DNA of 54,873 nucleotides, taken from contig SLNJ01000107.1 of NCBI GenBank assembly GCA_007133065.1, positions 1-54,873 on the forward strand. Reading direction: 5' to 3'. Under the pieces are notes generated by a model. The model searched no databases. It saw nothing but the letters and a program-made list of their open reading frames with translations, and had not been told where the DNA came from. This DNA comes from Opitutales bacterium (lineage in GTDB: Bacteria; Verrucomicrobiota; Verrucomicrobiia; Opitutales; Oceanipulchritudinaceae). The translations under genes were made by a program, and so were the position numbers. Of this stretch, positions 8,937 to 17,729 are shown piece after piece (position 1 is the first letter of the stretch; each line of letters starts with the position of its first letter).

Positions 8937-10496
8937 ATGAGTAGACATCTCGAAAATATGGCGGTCGTGTCGGTGAGCACGGTCGGTTCCCGCGTGCTCG
9001 GGCTGCTGCGGGATATGCTCCTGTTTGCTTTGCTGGGTGCGGGAGCGGTGAATTCCGCGTTCCTCCTGGCGTTCACGCTGCCGAACCTCTTTCGAAGACT
9101 GCTGGGCGAGGGTGCGCTGACGGCCGCGGTTGTGCCGATCTTTGCGGAGGAGCTGGAAAACGAGGGTCGCGGAGCTGCCTTTCACCTGTTGAATCAGGTG
9201 CTGACGCGTCTGTTTTTCGCGCTGCTCGGGCTGGCCGGAGCCGGGATGGTGTTTTTGTCGGCGCTTCGTTGGCTTGCGGAAATGGACGGCCGCCACGCCC
9301 TGGCCGCGGAGCTTGCGATCGTGCTGCTACCCTACGTGATCCTGGTCTGTCTCGCCGCGATCCTGGGAGCGGCGCTCAATGTGCTGCAGCGATTCGGCGT
9401 GGTTGCGTTGAGTCAGGTATGGCTGAACCTGGCCATGATCATCAGCCTTGGAGCCGGGGCATTGTGGGTGGCGGAGACGGCCGAGGGACGCGTTCTTCTT
9501 CTCTGTGCCGGCGTGCTGGTCGGCGGCGTGTTCCAGGTGTTGATCCCCTGCTGGCCGCTATGGCGGGAGGGGTGGAGGCCGCGGGTCGCGCTCTCGAGCG
9601 AGGGACGGCTTTCGCGGATCTTCGTGCTCCTTTTGCCCGGGTTGGCGGGGGCGGCGGTGGTGCAGGTCAACATCATGGTTTCACGCCTGATCGCGTTCGC
9701 ACTGAGTCCGGAGGCCGTCTCGATTCTCTATCTGGCGAATCGTCTGGTCGAGTTGCCTCTCGGGGTGTTCGTCATCGCGGTGGCGACGGTGACATTCCCC
9801 TGGATTGCGCGCAGCGCGGCGCAGCGCGACTTCGCCGGCTTTCGCGAGGCCTACGCCCAATCGGCCCGGCTGGTGCTTGCGGTGACCATCCCCGCGGCGC
9901 TCGGGTTGATTCTGCTGGGCGGGCCGATTCTGAGGCTGTTATTTGAATGGGGCGCGTTTGGCGCCGGGGATGTCCGCGCTACCGGGATTCCGCTGGCGAT
10001 CTACGCGGCCGGATTGCCGTTTTACGCCCTCGCGACGCTGGCGACACGGGGGCTGCACGCGCTCAAAGATATGCGCGGGCCGTTGCGTGTGGCCTGCTTC
10101 AACCTGGTGCTGAACGTGGTGTTGAGCGTGACGTTGATGGTGCCTTTCGGCATCGCCGGTCTGGCGTTTGCGAACGTGATTTCGAGTGCGGTACAATGGT
10201 TGATGCTCGACCGCCTGTTGCGAGTTCGGCCCGAGCGTCCGATCGCTCCTTTTCCGCTGCTGGCGCTCGGCCGTATGGGGTGTGCCGGCGCCCTGATGGG
10301 ATTGGCGACGTACGGGGGCTGGATCCTCTTGGTTGCGGTATTCGGCCCGGGAAAGCTTTCGGCGGGGCTCGCCCTTGGGGTGCTGATCCCGCTGGCGGTG
10401 CTCGTCTATGCGGCACTCCTGTGGGTGTTCCGGTTCGAAGACAGAGAAGCGTTGCGGGAGCTTGTCACCGGTCTATGGCGCAGGCTCTGCGGGTAA
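8937..10496 (+). CDS. murJ: Lipid II flippase MurJ (MviN family)
   Basis: A polytopic inner-membrane protein of the MOP superfamily that flips lipid-linked peptidoglycan precursors to the periplasmic face. The N-terminus SRVLGLLRDMLLFALLGAG is the conserved MurJ opening, and NLFRRLLGEGALTAAVVPIF follows, carrying the conserved central-cavity charges. About 14 hydrophobic segments span the 519 residues, the usual length. Motifs SPEAVSILYLANRLVELPLGVFVIA and LYERGAF-like LFEWGAF also fit. The start is ATG 8937, 53 bp after glnS, so the two may be co-transcribed. Confidence 0.93.
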   Translation: MSRHLENMAVVSVSTVGSRVLGLLRDMLLFALLGAGAVNSAFLLAFTLPNLFRRLLGEGALTAAVVPIFAEELENEGRGAAFHLLNQVLTRLFFALLGLAGAGMVFLSALRWLAEMDGRHALAAELAIVLLPYVILVCLAAILGAALNVLQRFGVVALSQVWLNLAMIISLGAGALWVAETAEGRVLLLCAGVLVGGVFQVLIPCWPLWREGWRPRVALSSEGRLSRIFVLLLPGLAGAAVVQVNIMVSRLIAFALSPEAVSILYLANRLVELPLGVFVIAVATVTFPWIARSAAQRDFAGFREAYAQSARLVLAVTIPAALGLILLGGPILRLLFEWGAFGAGDVRATGIPLAIYAAGLPFYALATLATRGLHALKDMRGPLRVACFNLVLNVVLSVTLMVPFGIAGLAFANVISSAVQWLMLDRLLRVRPERPIAPFPLLALGRMGCAGALMGLATYGGWILLVAVFGPGKLSAGLALGVLIPLAVLVYAALLWVFRFEDREALRELVTGLWRRLCG

Positions 10497-10743
10497 TGAC
10501 TCGCAATCGGGATCGAAATCGCTATCGCTATCGATCATATTTATGTGCAGGATTGTGTGGCTCTTCGATCCCGATGAGCGGGCTTAACCGAGCGCCATCA
10601 GGCTCTGCGGTGGCGCGTCCTGATCGGAAGGAGACCGGTATTTGCTGCAGTTCCGGTTCATCTATTTCGGGCGCATGGCCTATGCCTGTCCAGTCCGCTG
10701 CGCTGTACCCAGTTTCCTCGATCAATTGGCGTTTTGTGTGTGC

Positions 10744-10998
10744 CTAATAGTGGTGCTTGAGCTGGGCGATCAGGATGGAATCCTCAGTGTACCTGTAGAC
10801 CATCCGATGCTCGTCCGTGATTCGCCGTGACCAGTAACCTTTGAGCGCATGCTTGAGCGGCTCGGGTTTTCCGAGCCCTGAGGTGGGATTCCGTTTTGTA
10901 TCTTTAATCAACTCGTTAATCCTCTTGAGGGTTTTCTTGTCGGTCTTCTGCCATTCCACATACTCCGACCAAGCATTTTCAGAGAAGATGAGCTTCAC
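10744..10998 (-). CDS. yoeB: YoeB-family mRNA interferase toxin
   Basis: Ribosome-dependent endoribonuclease toxin of a type II toxin-antitoxin pair. The 84 residues match the E. coli YoeB length and layout: MKLIFSENAWSEYVEWQ at the start, KINELIKDT-like RINELIKDTKRNP, GLGKPEPLKHALKGYWSRRI with the catalytic Glu and Arg, DEHRMVYR, and a terminal KHHY carrying the catalytic His and Tyr. All key residues are intact, so it is probably active. Its ATG overlaps the antitoxin stop by 4 bp. About 250 bp of noncoding sequence separates it from murJ. Confidence 0.93.
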   Translation of the reverse strand: MKLIFSENAWSEYVEWQKTDKKTLKRINELIKDTKRNPTSGLGKPEPLKHALKGYWSRRITDEHRMVYRYTEDSILIAQLKHHY

Positions 10999-11246
10999 TC
11001 GATAATCTCCCGCTCAGTTCCTTTGCCTTCATCAAGTTCGTTGATTGATTCCAACAACCGCCGAGCATTCCTGGGGCTACGAAGCAGGTGAGCGGTTTCC
11101 TGAAGGGATTCGTAGTCGTCCAAGGACATCATGACTACGGACATATCGTTTTTCTTAGTGATGATTACCGGATCGTGATCCGAAACCACCTTCTCGATCG
11201 TTCTAGCTAAATTCTCTCTCGCCGTGGTGTAGGTGATTGCGTTCAT
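10995..11246 (-). CDS. yefM: YefM-family antitoxin (Phd/YefM)
   Basis: Antitoxin partner of YoeB. It neutralises the toxin with its C-terminal tail and usually represses the operon through its N-terminal DNA-binding fold. The N-terminus MNAITYTTARENLARTIEKV is typical of YefM, as is DPVIITKKNDMSVVMMSLDDYESLQETAHLLRSP. The tail is charged (NELDEGKGTEREIIE). Length 83 is normal. It lies first in the operon and overlaps yoeB as ATGA. Confidence 0.93.
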   Translation of the reverse strand: MNAITYTTARENLARTIEKVVSDHDPVIITKKNDMSVVMMSLDDYESLQETAHLLRSPRNARRLLESINELDEGKGTEREIIE

Positions 11247-11423
11247 ATGTCCAGAAAGATGTACGGGATCGGGTTTTTGTCAATCCTTTCTGGAACGTCG
11301 AGGGGAGGGACGGTGCCAGGGACTCTCGCTCTGGCAGCGCGGCTTCACGCCGTTTCGTCTCCCGGGTTCCGGTTGGGTGCATCCGCATTTCTTTTGATTG
11401 ATTCCAAACACAATTGGCCCTTT

Positions 11424-11469
11424 ATCCAAGATGCAGCGATCAAGGCCTCTTGACCGCTGCATGTTGGAT
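11424..11469 (+). promoter_or_regulatory. Near-perfect 46-nt hairpin just before the BASS carrier start
   Basis: The arms at 11424-11444 and 11449-11469 pair at 19 of 21 positions around a GCCT loop. The element ends 2 nt before the start codon at 11472, so it covers the place where a ribosome-binding site would lie. No T-run follows, which argues against an intrinsic terminator. It may be a translational control hairpin, a dyad operator or a small palindromic mobile repeat. Confidence 0.6.
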
Positions 11470-11471
11470 CG

Positions 11472-12482
11472 ATGCAAGCCTTTTTGAAGATTCCCAATCC
11501 GGTTTTTCTGTTGCTCCTGTTGCTGTCGGTGGCGCTCGCGTGGGTTGTCCCCGAGTGGGGGCGGCGCGGCGGCTTGCTGCGCTCCGAGCTTCTGATCCCG
11601 GCAGGGGTTGTATTCATTTTTTTCACTCAGGGTTTGCTCCTGCCGCGCGGTGCGGTGCCGGAAACCGTGCGGGCCTGGCCCGTTCACGGGTTCACGCAGG
11701 TCTGTATCTATCTCCTGTTCCCGGCGCTGACATGGGCGGGGCTCTGGTTGGCCGGAGATTGGATCGACCCCGATCTGCAGCTGGGGATGCTCTATCTCGC
11801 GATTCTCCCGACAACCATTGCCACCGCGGTCATCTTCGCGACGCAAGCCGGCGGATCGATTCCAACGGCGATTTTCAACAGCGTTTTGTCGAACGTACTG
11901 GCCGTGGTAATCGTTCCAGTGGTGACGGCTTGGTTGTTGGAGGCGGTGACCGGGATGGAGATCGTCGTCTGGCCGATCCTGCAACGCATCGCATTGCTGA
12001 TTGTCCTGCCACTCGCAGTCGGAACCCTGATGCAGCCCCTTCTGCGCGCGCGGGTGGAGGGTCGCCGCGATCTGATCCGGAAGGTCAACAACGGGATCAT
12101 TTTCTTCGCCATATACGCGGTATTCTGCGATTCCGTTGTGGCGGGATTTTGGGCTCAGCAAGGCGTGCGTCCTGTTGTGTTTGCGCTGCTGGCGACCGTT
12201 CTCCTTTTGGGGGCGATCAACCTGGTGGTATTCCATGCGCTGCGGGTGCTGCGATTCGGACGCGGCCAGATGGTTTCCGCGTTCTTTTGTGCGACGCAGA
12301 AGAGCATCGCAACCGGCATCCCGATGGCGCATGTTATTTTCGCTCCGGACGGCCTGGGCGCGCACGCCCCCAACCTCGGGCTGGTCCTGCTTCCGCTGAT
12401 GCTCTACCATCCGATGCAGCTATTCCTGGGCGGAATACTCATCGGCCTGTGGAAGCGGCGTGCGGCTGCCGGCGGTTCGTAG
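11472..12482 (+). CDS. Bile acid:sodium symporter family transporter (YfeH/SBF-like)
   Basis: A 336-residue polytopic membrane protein with about 9-10 hydrophobic segments. It resembles the SBF-like branch (YfeH type) of the bile acid:sodium symporter superfamily. Features include PAGVVFIFFTQGLLLP, LGMLYLAILPTTIATAVIFATQAGG (the crossover region with Thr/Thr), NSVLSNVLAVVIVPV and CATQKSIATGIPMA. Substrates in this branch are poorly known, and organic anions are the family norm. The start is ATG 11472, directly after a strong hairpin; no Shine-Dalgarno sequence is visible, so a downstream start cannot be excluded. There are no operon partners. Confidence 0.85.
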   Translation: MQAFLKIPNPVFLLLLLLSVALAWVVPEWGRRGGLLRSELLIPAGVVFIFFTQGLLLPRGAVPETVRAWPVHGFTQVCIYLLFPALTWAGLWLAGDWIDPDLQLGMLYLAILPTTIATAVIFATQAGGSIPTAIFNSVLSNVLAVVIVPVVTAWLLEAVTGMEIVVWPILQRIALLIVLPLAVGTLMQPLLRARVEGRRDLIRKVNNGIIFFAIYAVFCDSVVAGFWAQQGVRPVVFALLATVLLLGAINLVVFHALRVLRFGRGQMVSAFFCATQKSIATGIPMAHVIFAPDGLGAHAPNLGLVLLPLMLYHPMQLFLGGILIGLWKRRAAAGGS

Positions 12483-12565
12483 CGTCCCCGGTCAGGCCCG
12501 GAACCTCTTCCAGACGCGCGGCACGGGGATGGCCTGAACGGACCGTTGTTGGCGCGATTGCGGCG

Positions 12566-13483
12566 TTACGCTTCGCCGGTGAACGCGCGAATCTTTTTGG
12601 CTGCGAGTTCGTAGTCGCACACGTCTCCCGGGAACCATGTTTTGATCTGCTCGAGCGTCGGCGTCGCTCCCCAATCCGTGATTGTGTAGGCTTCGTAGAG
12701 GCCGTCCTTGAGGCCGAGGCCGCGCGCAAGACGCCTGCGGCGGCCCCCCATGCGCGTCTTCAGCTCGGCAAAGTCAGCGGGTGGGGGGTAGCGGCCGATC
12801 CAGGGAAGCCATTCGCGCCATTGGGACTCGTGTTTGCCCCACGCCTCGGCTTTGGTGTCGCTGTAAGCCTCGATGTCGATGACCAGATCGGGTTGTATCT
12901 GGCCCGAGTAGCCGTCATGCACCGTGACAATCACGGGGGGATTGATGTGGTCCGGTTCGGCGCCCTCGTCCATGCGGTTCACCTCTTCCGGGTCGTAGTA
13001 TTCCGGGAATGCGTACGGGGCCGGAATCAGGTAGGCGATCCGCTTTACGATCTCTCCGACGTTCGTGTGGTCGTTATGCATTCCGTAATGATCCGCTACC
13101 TCGTTAACCGGGAGGGTCAGGAGCAAATCCGGTTTGAACTCCCGAACCGCCGCCCAGACCGTGCCCTTGGTGATGCGGTTCACTTCGAGGTTCGCGTCGT
13201 TGAAGTAATTGCCGTGTCGATCCGTGAGCAATCGATGCTCGAATCCGAGCAGGCGAGCGCCCTCAGCGGCCTCGCGTTGCCGTATCTCCCGCAGCCGTTC
13301 GGGATGTTTCAGGTATTCAGCGCGAAAATGCCCGACCGTGCCGTCGGTCAGCGTCGTTTCCAATCCGACGAATTCGAGCGAGTCCTTCAATCGTGCCAGG
13401 TATCCGCCGGCAGCTCCTTGCATGTCGTCGGGATGGGCGTCCACGAACATGATTCGGTGTTTTGGATCTTCTGCTTGTACCAT
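12566..13483 (-). CDS. PIG-L family deacetylase
   Basis: Zinc-dependent N-deacetylase of the LmbE/PIG-L family, which removes acetyl groups from N-acetylglucosamine-type substrates. The metal motif AHPDD is at residues 16-20, and a second His set occurs in HYGMHNDHTNVGEIV. VDAHPDDMQGAAGGYLARL is the canonical N-terminus. Length (305) is typical, and with no signal peptide it is probably cytoplasmic. It is the last gene of the nine-gene minus-strand operon, 91 bp after the sulfatase, which suggests the degraded sugar is N-acetylated. Confidence 0.88.
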   Translation of the reverse strand: MVQAEDPKHRIMFVDAHPDDMQGAAGGYLARLKDSLEFVGLETTLTDGTVGHFRAEYLKHPERLREIRQREAAEGARLLGFEHRLLTDRHGNYFNDANLEVNRITKGTVWAAVREFKPDLLLTLPVNEVADHYGMHNDHTNVGEIVKRIAYLIPAPYAFPEYYDPEEVNRMDEGAEPDHINPPVIVTVHDGYSGQIQPDLVIDIEAYSDTKAEAWGKHESQWREWLPWIGRYPPPADFAELKTRMGGRRRRLARGLGLKDGLYEAYTITDWGATPTLEQIKTWFPGDVCDYELAAKKIRAFTGEA

Positions 13484-13574
13484 ACTCCAACGCCTAGTGA
13501 AGTCGTTTGGTTGATGCGAGCACGGAATCGTGTCCGTAAAAGCCGGGAGGAAACACGCGGTGTTCGCCGTCCGG

Positions 13575-14978
13575 TCAGTAGGGCCATACGCGGGCCCGGG
13601 GGCGTTCCATTTCGATCAGTCGTTGGATGACTTCCTTGCGCACCTCCGCGAGGTTTCCAGCATACTCACTGCGGTCCGACACATCGCGGTAGTCCCCCCA
13701 TTCTTGATCCAGATCGTAAAGGAACTCCCGTCCATCCGCGTGAGCCACATAGCGGAAGCGTTCGGTCCGGAAACTCTTCCAACCGGTGTGTTCGGTCAGC
13801 GCGCCGCTCTTGAGCGGCGCGCCATCGCCGCGCAAGCAATCCCAGAGCGAATCTCCCTGCAGGTGCGGAGGGATCTGGGCGCCGATCGCCTGGAGCAGGG
13901 TGGGAAGCACGTCGACTCCTTCGACGAGATGGGAAACGGTACGCCCAGGGTCGACTTCACCCGGCCACCGGAGAATGAGCGGGACCCGGCTGCATTGATC
14001 ATGCGCGGGGTAGCCCTTTCCGTAGCGCAGGTGTTCGCCGAGCCACTCGCCGTGGTCCGAGGTGAATAGAACGATCGTATTTTCCGCGATCCCCATGCTT
14101 TCGATTGCATCGAGCATGCGGCCGACGTGGTGGTCCACTTCGCTGATCTGGCCGTAGTATCCTTGCCGGGCCCCGCGCAGTTCCGCGTCGGAGAAACGAT
14201 CCGATCCGCGCTCTGCATCGACCTCGGGGGGGAATGCGGGGATGGCGAGTGCACCCCGATCGTATTGATCGAAGTAGCGCTGGGGCGCCAACCATGGCGA
14301 GTGCGGCGAGTAAATCCCGGCGATGCAGAGAAACGGTTGCCCGGCCTGATTCTGTCGCCTCATGAAGTCGATGGTCTGATCCGCCACAAACGCGGTGTGG
14401 GTGAATTCCTCACGGCAGCGGGAGGGGAGTGGGTGGAGCGGAAACCGTTCGTCGGGGTGCTCGACTGTGTCCTGGATCCCCATCGTCTTGTACCAGACCT
14501 CCGCCATCGGCGCGGAGCCGGCGCTGACCAGGGGGAGCTGCCGGGGATCCCTGCGGCGGACCCATGCCCGGTAGGCGTCCTCGTACGTGCCCGGTTCATC
14601 GCTGATCTCGAGGAGATCGAACCCGTAATCCGGATGCCGGGTACGGTGGTTCCGGTTGGCATGAGGCAGGAAGTGGAGTTTGCCGATGTTGGCGCTGTAA
14701 TACCCGCAGGGCCGGAGCAGACGCGGCAACGTCACGGTCTCTTCGGGAACCGGGACGCCCATGTGGGTGATCCCGAGCGTCGAGGGGTACTGTCCGGTGA
14801 GAAAACTGACCCGGCTTGGCATGCAGACCGGATTCTGCGCGAAACAGTGGTCGAAGTTCACTCCTTCCGCCGCCAGGCGGTCGAGGTTTGGAGTCAGAAT
14901 ATCCCGGTTACCGTTCGCGCCGAGGCCGTCCCAGCGTTGCTGGTCGGTGTAGATGATCAGGATGTTGGGGCGATTCAT
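13575..14978 (-). CDS. Type I sulfatase (Cys-type, formylglycine)
   Basis: Arylsulfatase-fold enzyme that hydrolyses sulfate esters, probably on a carbohydrate. The nucleophile motif C52-M-P-S-R (in NPVCMPSRVSFLTG) is the Cys-type signature converted to formylglycine by an anaerobic or FGE-type maturase; no maturase gene lies in the window. Metal ligands include D12 in IIYTDQQ, and FTSDHGEWLGEH is the second metal site. At 467 residues it is a normal size. No signal peptide is apparent, which is unusual if it acts on polymers and suggests cytoplasmic oligosaccharides. It starts 21 bp after the dehydrogenase gene in the operon. Confidence 0.93.
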   Translation of the reverse strand: MNRPNILIIYTDQQRWDGLGANGNRDILTPNLDRLAAEGVNFDHCFAQNPVCMPSRVSFLTGQYPSTLGITHMGVPVPEETVTLPRLLRPCGYYSANIGKLHFLPHANRNHRTRHPDYGFDLLEISDEPGTYEDAYRAWVRRRDPRQLPLVSAGSAPMAEVWYKTMGIQDTVEHPDERFPLHPLPSRCREEFTHTAFVADQTIDFMRRQNQAGQPFLCIAGIYSPHSPWLAPQRYFDQYDRGALAIPAFPPEVDAERGSDRFSDAELRGARQGYYGQISEVDHHVGRMLDAIESMGIAENTIVLFTSDHGEWLGEHLRYGKGYPAHDQCSRVPLILRWPGEVDPGRTVSHLVEGVDVLPTLLQAIGAQIPPHLQGDSLWDCLRGDGAPLKSGALTEHTGWKSFRTERFRYVAHADGREFLYDLDQEWGDYRDVSDRSEYAGNLAEVRKEVIQRLIEMERPRARVWPY

Positions 14979-14999
14979 ACGAGGGAAATGACGGAAACC

Positions 15000-15980
15000 T
15001 TACTTGAACTCCCGGCTTCCTTGCCAGTCGAAAAGAGCGGTTGGTTTGGGCAGGGTTTGGTTCAACAGACCCTCGTAGACCTGCTGAGCCTGTTCGGGTT
15101 GGTATAGGGCGGCGAGGTGATCGACTCGTATCTTCCGCTCGGCAAGCCAGTCGAGGGCAATCCGGTAGTTGCCGAACATCGAATGCCGGGAGGATCGTTC
15201 GGGGAGCACAGGGAGTTCCCACTCCCACCCGCTGCGGAGCACGGCGAAGTTGCGAAAGACGGCGGCCAGCAGTTCTGCGGCGTAGCATTCGGTTCTGCGC
15301 TTCCACGCCAGGCCGACCAGAACGACCTCGCCGTGCCGGCAGACGGTGCGGCAACCGTCGAGGGCGGCCTGTTCGTGTCCGCTGCATTCGAGGTGCAGGG
15401 CGATGCGGCCTTTAAGATCGTTCGGGGGGGCGTCGACCGCGGAGCGCACGTCTTGGATCCCGGCCTCCGCAGCCGCCTCACGCCGCGCTTCGACCGGATC
15501 GACGGCGGTGACCTGGTACCCGCACAGGGCGAACACCTGCGCCGCCAGGTTGCCCACCGGACCAAGCCCGGTGACGAGAATGTGCGCCGGGGGCCGCACG
15601 TTGGTGGTATTGAGCGTGGTCATACCCACACCGATCAGACGGGCAAAGACGGCTTCCTCCGGAACGAGTCCGGGAGGGACGGGCAGAACGCGTTGCCGCT
15701 GTTCCCGTTGGACGGAGCCGTGTTCCCCCATCGAAAAAGCCATATCGCCGCGCTGGAGATCGGTTACATCCGACCCCGCATCTTCGATTTGAAAAACGCA
15801 GGCGTATCCTGGATAGGAGGGGAACCGGGATCCGAGGAAGTTGGCGTGGATCTCCGTCCCCGGGCTTACGAGCGAAACCAGCGTGGGGCCGGCTACCTCG
15901 CTGGATCCCAGCGGGCCGGTGTGTTCGGGCCGGTCGAGGAGTTCGACCCGCTTGTTCGCGGTGATGGCGATTGCTTTCAC
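15000..15980 (-). CDS. Medium-chain (zinc-ADH-like) dehydrogenase
   Basis: NAD(P)-dependent oxidoreductase of the medium-chain dehydrogenase superfamily, probably oxidising a sugar or polyol hydroxyl. The N-terminal GroES-like part contains VSPGTEIHANFLG and PGYACVFQIEDAG. The Rossmann half is signalled by ILVTGLGPVGNLAAQVFALCGY, with the GLGPVG loop. The usual catalytic Cys and the cluster of structural-zinc Cys are not obvious, as in the SPGTE-type subgroup. The start is GTG 15980, 20 bp after the aldo/keto reductase stop; longer in-frame readings overlap that gene and are not family-like. Length is 326. Confidence 0.82.
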   Translation of the reverse strand: MKAIAITANKRVELLDRPEHTGPLGSSEVAGPTLVSLVSPGTEIHANFLGSRFPSYPGYACVFQIEDAGSDVTDLQRGDMAFSMGEHGSVQREQRQRVLPVPPGLVPEEAVFARLIGVGMTTLNTTNVRPPAHILVTGLGPVGNLAAQVFALCGYQVTAVDPVEARREAAAEAGIQDVRSAVDAPPNDLKGRIALHLECSGHEQAALDGCRTVCRHGEVVLVGLAWKRRTECYAAELLAAVFRNFAVLRSGWEWELPVLPERSSRHSMFGNYRIALDWLAERKIRVDHLAALYQPEQAQQVYEGLLNQTLPKPTALFDWQGSREFK

Positions 15981-16000
15981 GGGGCGGATACGGAGACGAA

Positions 16001-16909
16001 TCAATCGAGGCGGACGGACTCCAGTCGTTCGCTCGCCGTGGCGTTGGAGGCCACCTGTTCCGCGGAACGGCACCCCGGGATCACGCAGGTGACGACCGGA
16101 TCCCGCAGGCACCACGCGAGCGCCCATTGCGCCATTGGAACGCCGTCGGGCACCTCCTCGGTCTGGATACGCAACGCCTCGGCGATCCGTTGGGATCGGG
16201 TGTCATCGGGCTGGCGGGATCGCACATCGGAGGCTTCGAACGAATGCCCTGGCTGGTACTTGCCGGAAAGGTACCCGGACGCGAGCGGCACCCGTGCGAG
16301 GACCCCAAGGTTCTGTCCGCGGCAGAGGTCGAAGATGCCGGCCTCCTCAGGGCCGCGATCGAGCCGGTTGTAGACGATCTGGATGGTCTCGATTCCCATC
16401 TCCCTCGACTTCTCAAGCTGCTTCACATTCCTGTTGGATCCGACGGAGTTGCCGATATGCCGAATCTTGCCCTCATCGCGCGCCTGATTCAGTACGGCGA
16501 GGACGTCGTCGTCGAAAAAGCTCTCGTCACTCCAGGAGTGATACTGGTAGAGATCGACGACGTCGGTGCGCAAAGCCTTGAGGGACTCCTCGAGCTGGAC
16601 GCGGATATCCTGTGGACTGCGGGGTTCGGTCCGCTCGAACGGGGCGTGGAACTTGTGGCCGAACTTGGTCGCCACAACCCATTGGTCCCGGTCCCGGGCG
16701 ATCGCTCTGCCGACGAGTTGTTCGGAGAGATGGTCCCCGTAACATTCGGCGGTATCGATCAGGTTGATGTTGCGGGTGCGCGCTTCGTCGAAGATCGCGT
16801 CGACATCGGCCTGGGAAAAAGTCTGACCCCATTCGCCGCCGAATTGCCAGGTGCCGACACCGATGACTGAAACGTTGAGCTCTGTGGATCCGAGTATGCG
16901 GTATTTCAT
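16001..16909 (-). CDS. Aldo/keto reductase
   Basis: NADPH-dependent aldo/keto reductase with a TIM barrel, acting on carbonyl groups of sugars or small aldehydes. The N-terminus MKYRILGSTELNVSVIGVGTWQFGG is typical. The catalytic tetrad is visible: NLIDTAECYGD (Asp and Tyr), VVATKFGHKF (Lys) and DLYQYHSW (His). The cofactor region VIPGCRSAEQV is near the C-terminus. The start is ATG 16909 and the length 302. It sits mid-operon between the sulfotransferase-like gene (74 bp) and the dehydrogenase (20 bp). Confidence 0.92.
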   Translation of the reverse strand: MKYRILGSTELNVSVIGVGTWQFGGEWGQTFSQADVDAIFDEARTRNINLIDTAECYGDHLSEQLVGRAIARDRDQWVVATKFGHKFHAPFERTEPRSPQDIRVQLEESLKALRTDVVDLYQYHSWSDESFFDDDVLAVLNQARDEGKIRHIGNSVGSNRNVKQLEKSREMGIETIQIVYNRLDRGPEEAGIFDLCRGQNLGVLARVPLASGYLSGKYQPGHSFEASDVRSRQPDDTRSQRIAEALRIQTEEVPDGVPMAQWALAWCLRDPVVTCVIPGCRSAEQVASNATASERLESVRLD

Positions 16910-16983
16910 ATCCTGTGAGGGGTAGGCAGGGTGAGTCGCGAAGTCGAGTTCCGAATGTTGAAGACACGCACCACACGCACGTT

Positions 16984-17724
16984 TCAAGCCGTCTCAGAGC
17001 GGTATCCAAACGCTTTCAAATCCTCTCTCCAGAACGGAAAATCAGCGTTTGTGTCGCTTGTTTTCCATCGACCGACGGCGTCGGGGCGGACCTCGATCTT
17101 CTGCAAGGGAATCCCCAGGAATTCTTCGAGGCGCCGGAGGGTTTGGTCCTGCTCGAGGACGAAATCCTCGAAGCGGACGGTAAGAAAACGTTTCGGGCGG
17201 GGTGTCGCCTTGACGATCTCGACCTGGTATTTCCAGCTGATCGCGCGCCGTTCGTAGAGGTCATCGGAGGTGTCGTACGGCACGCCGAAATCCGTCAGAT
17301 CATCGGTTTTGTGCGTGCTTAGAATGCCGTCGCGCGGATCGCGTACCCAGTGGATGTAGTATGCTTCCGGAAAGATCCGGGCGATCCATGGGAATGCGAG
17401 GGTGGTTTCGGGGATCTTCCACCCCTTCACAGCTGAATCGCTACGCAGGATCGACACGAGGTACGATTCGACCAGCCGGCGAAATTCCGGGTCGATCGGC
17501 CCGGAATGGAGCCGGGAGAAATCCCATTGCACGCCGCCGAGGTGGCGGATGTGACGGGCGATAACCCTGCACGCGGCGTACATGTCGTCGGGCGGGATCA
17601 GGTCACCGGATGTGTTGAGCGGCTCGCCCATGTAGACGCCGCTGGCGCTGAGGGTGTGCGAGATGGCGCGCGTGCCGGAGTGCCCTCGTCCGATGATGGT
17701 GATCAGCTTCCCGGTGCGATCCAT
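16984..17724 (-). CDS. Sulfotransferase-like protein (PAPS-binding fold)
   Basis: A 246-residue P-loop protein of the sulfotransferase superfamily. LITIIGRGHSGTRAISHTL (residues 7-25) resembles the 5'-phosphosulfate loop, and YIHWVRDPRDGILSTHK is the 3'-phosphate-binding RDPR-D-S motif. VRFEDFVLEQDQTLRRLEEFLG is the standard C-terminal region of this family. Family members move sulfate from PAPS to a sugar or other hydroxyl. Finding one among sulfatases in a presumed catabolic operon is odd: it could modify the cell's own product or be a repurposed member. The start is ATG 17724, 5 bp after the upstream sulfatase-like gene, so the pair is tightly coupled. Confidence 0.8.
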   Translation of the reverse strand: MDRTGKLITIIGRGHSGTRAISHTLSASGVYMGEPLNTSGDLIPPDDMYAACRVIARHIRHLGGVQWDFSRLHSGPIDPEFRRLVESYLVSILRSDSAVKGWKIPETTLAFPWIARIFPEAYYIHWVRDPRDGILSTHKTDDLTDFGVPYDTSDDLYERRAISWKYQVEIVKATPRPKRFLTVRFEDFVLEQDQTLRRLEEFLGIPLQKIEVRPDAVGRWKTSDTNADFPFWREDLKAFGYRSETA

Positions 17725-17729
17725 GGGGG

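Noticed and set aside
11280..12410. Long minus-strand frame opposite the BASS-type carrier
   Set aside because: It is Gln/Arg/His-rich without any motif and lies entirely antisense to a convincing membrane protein.
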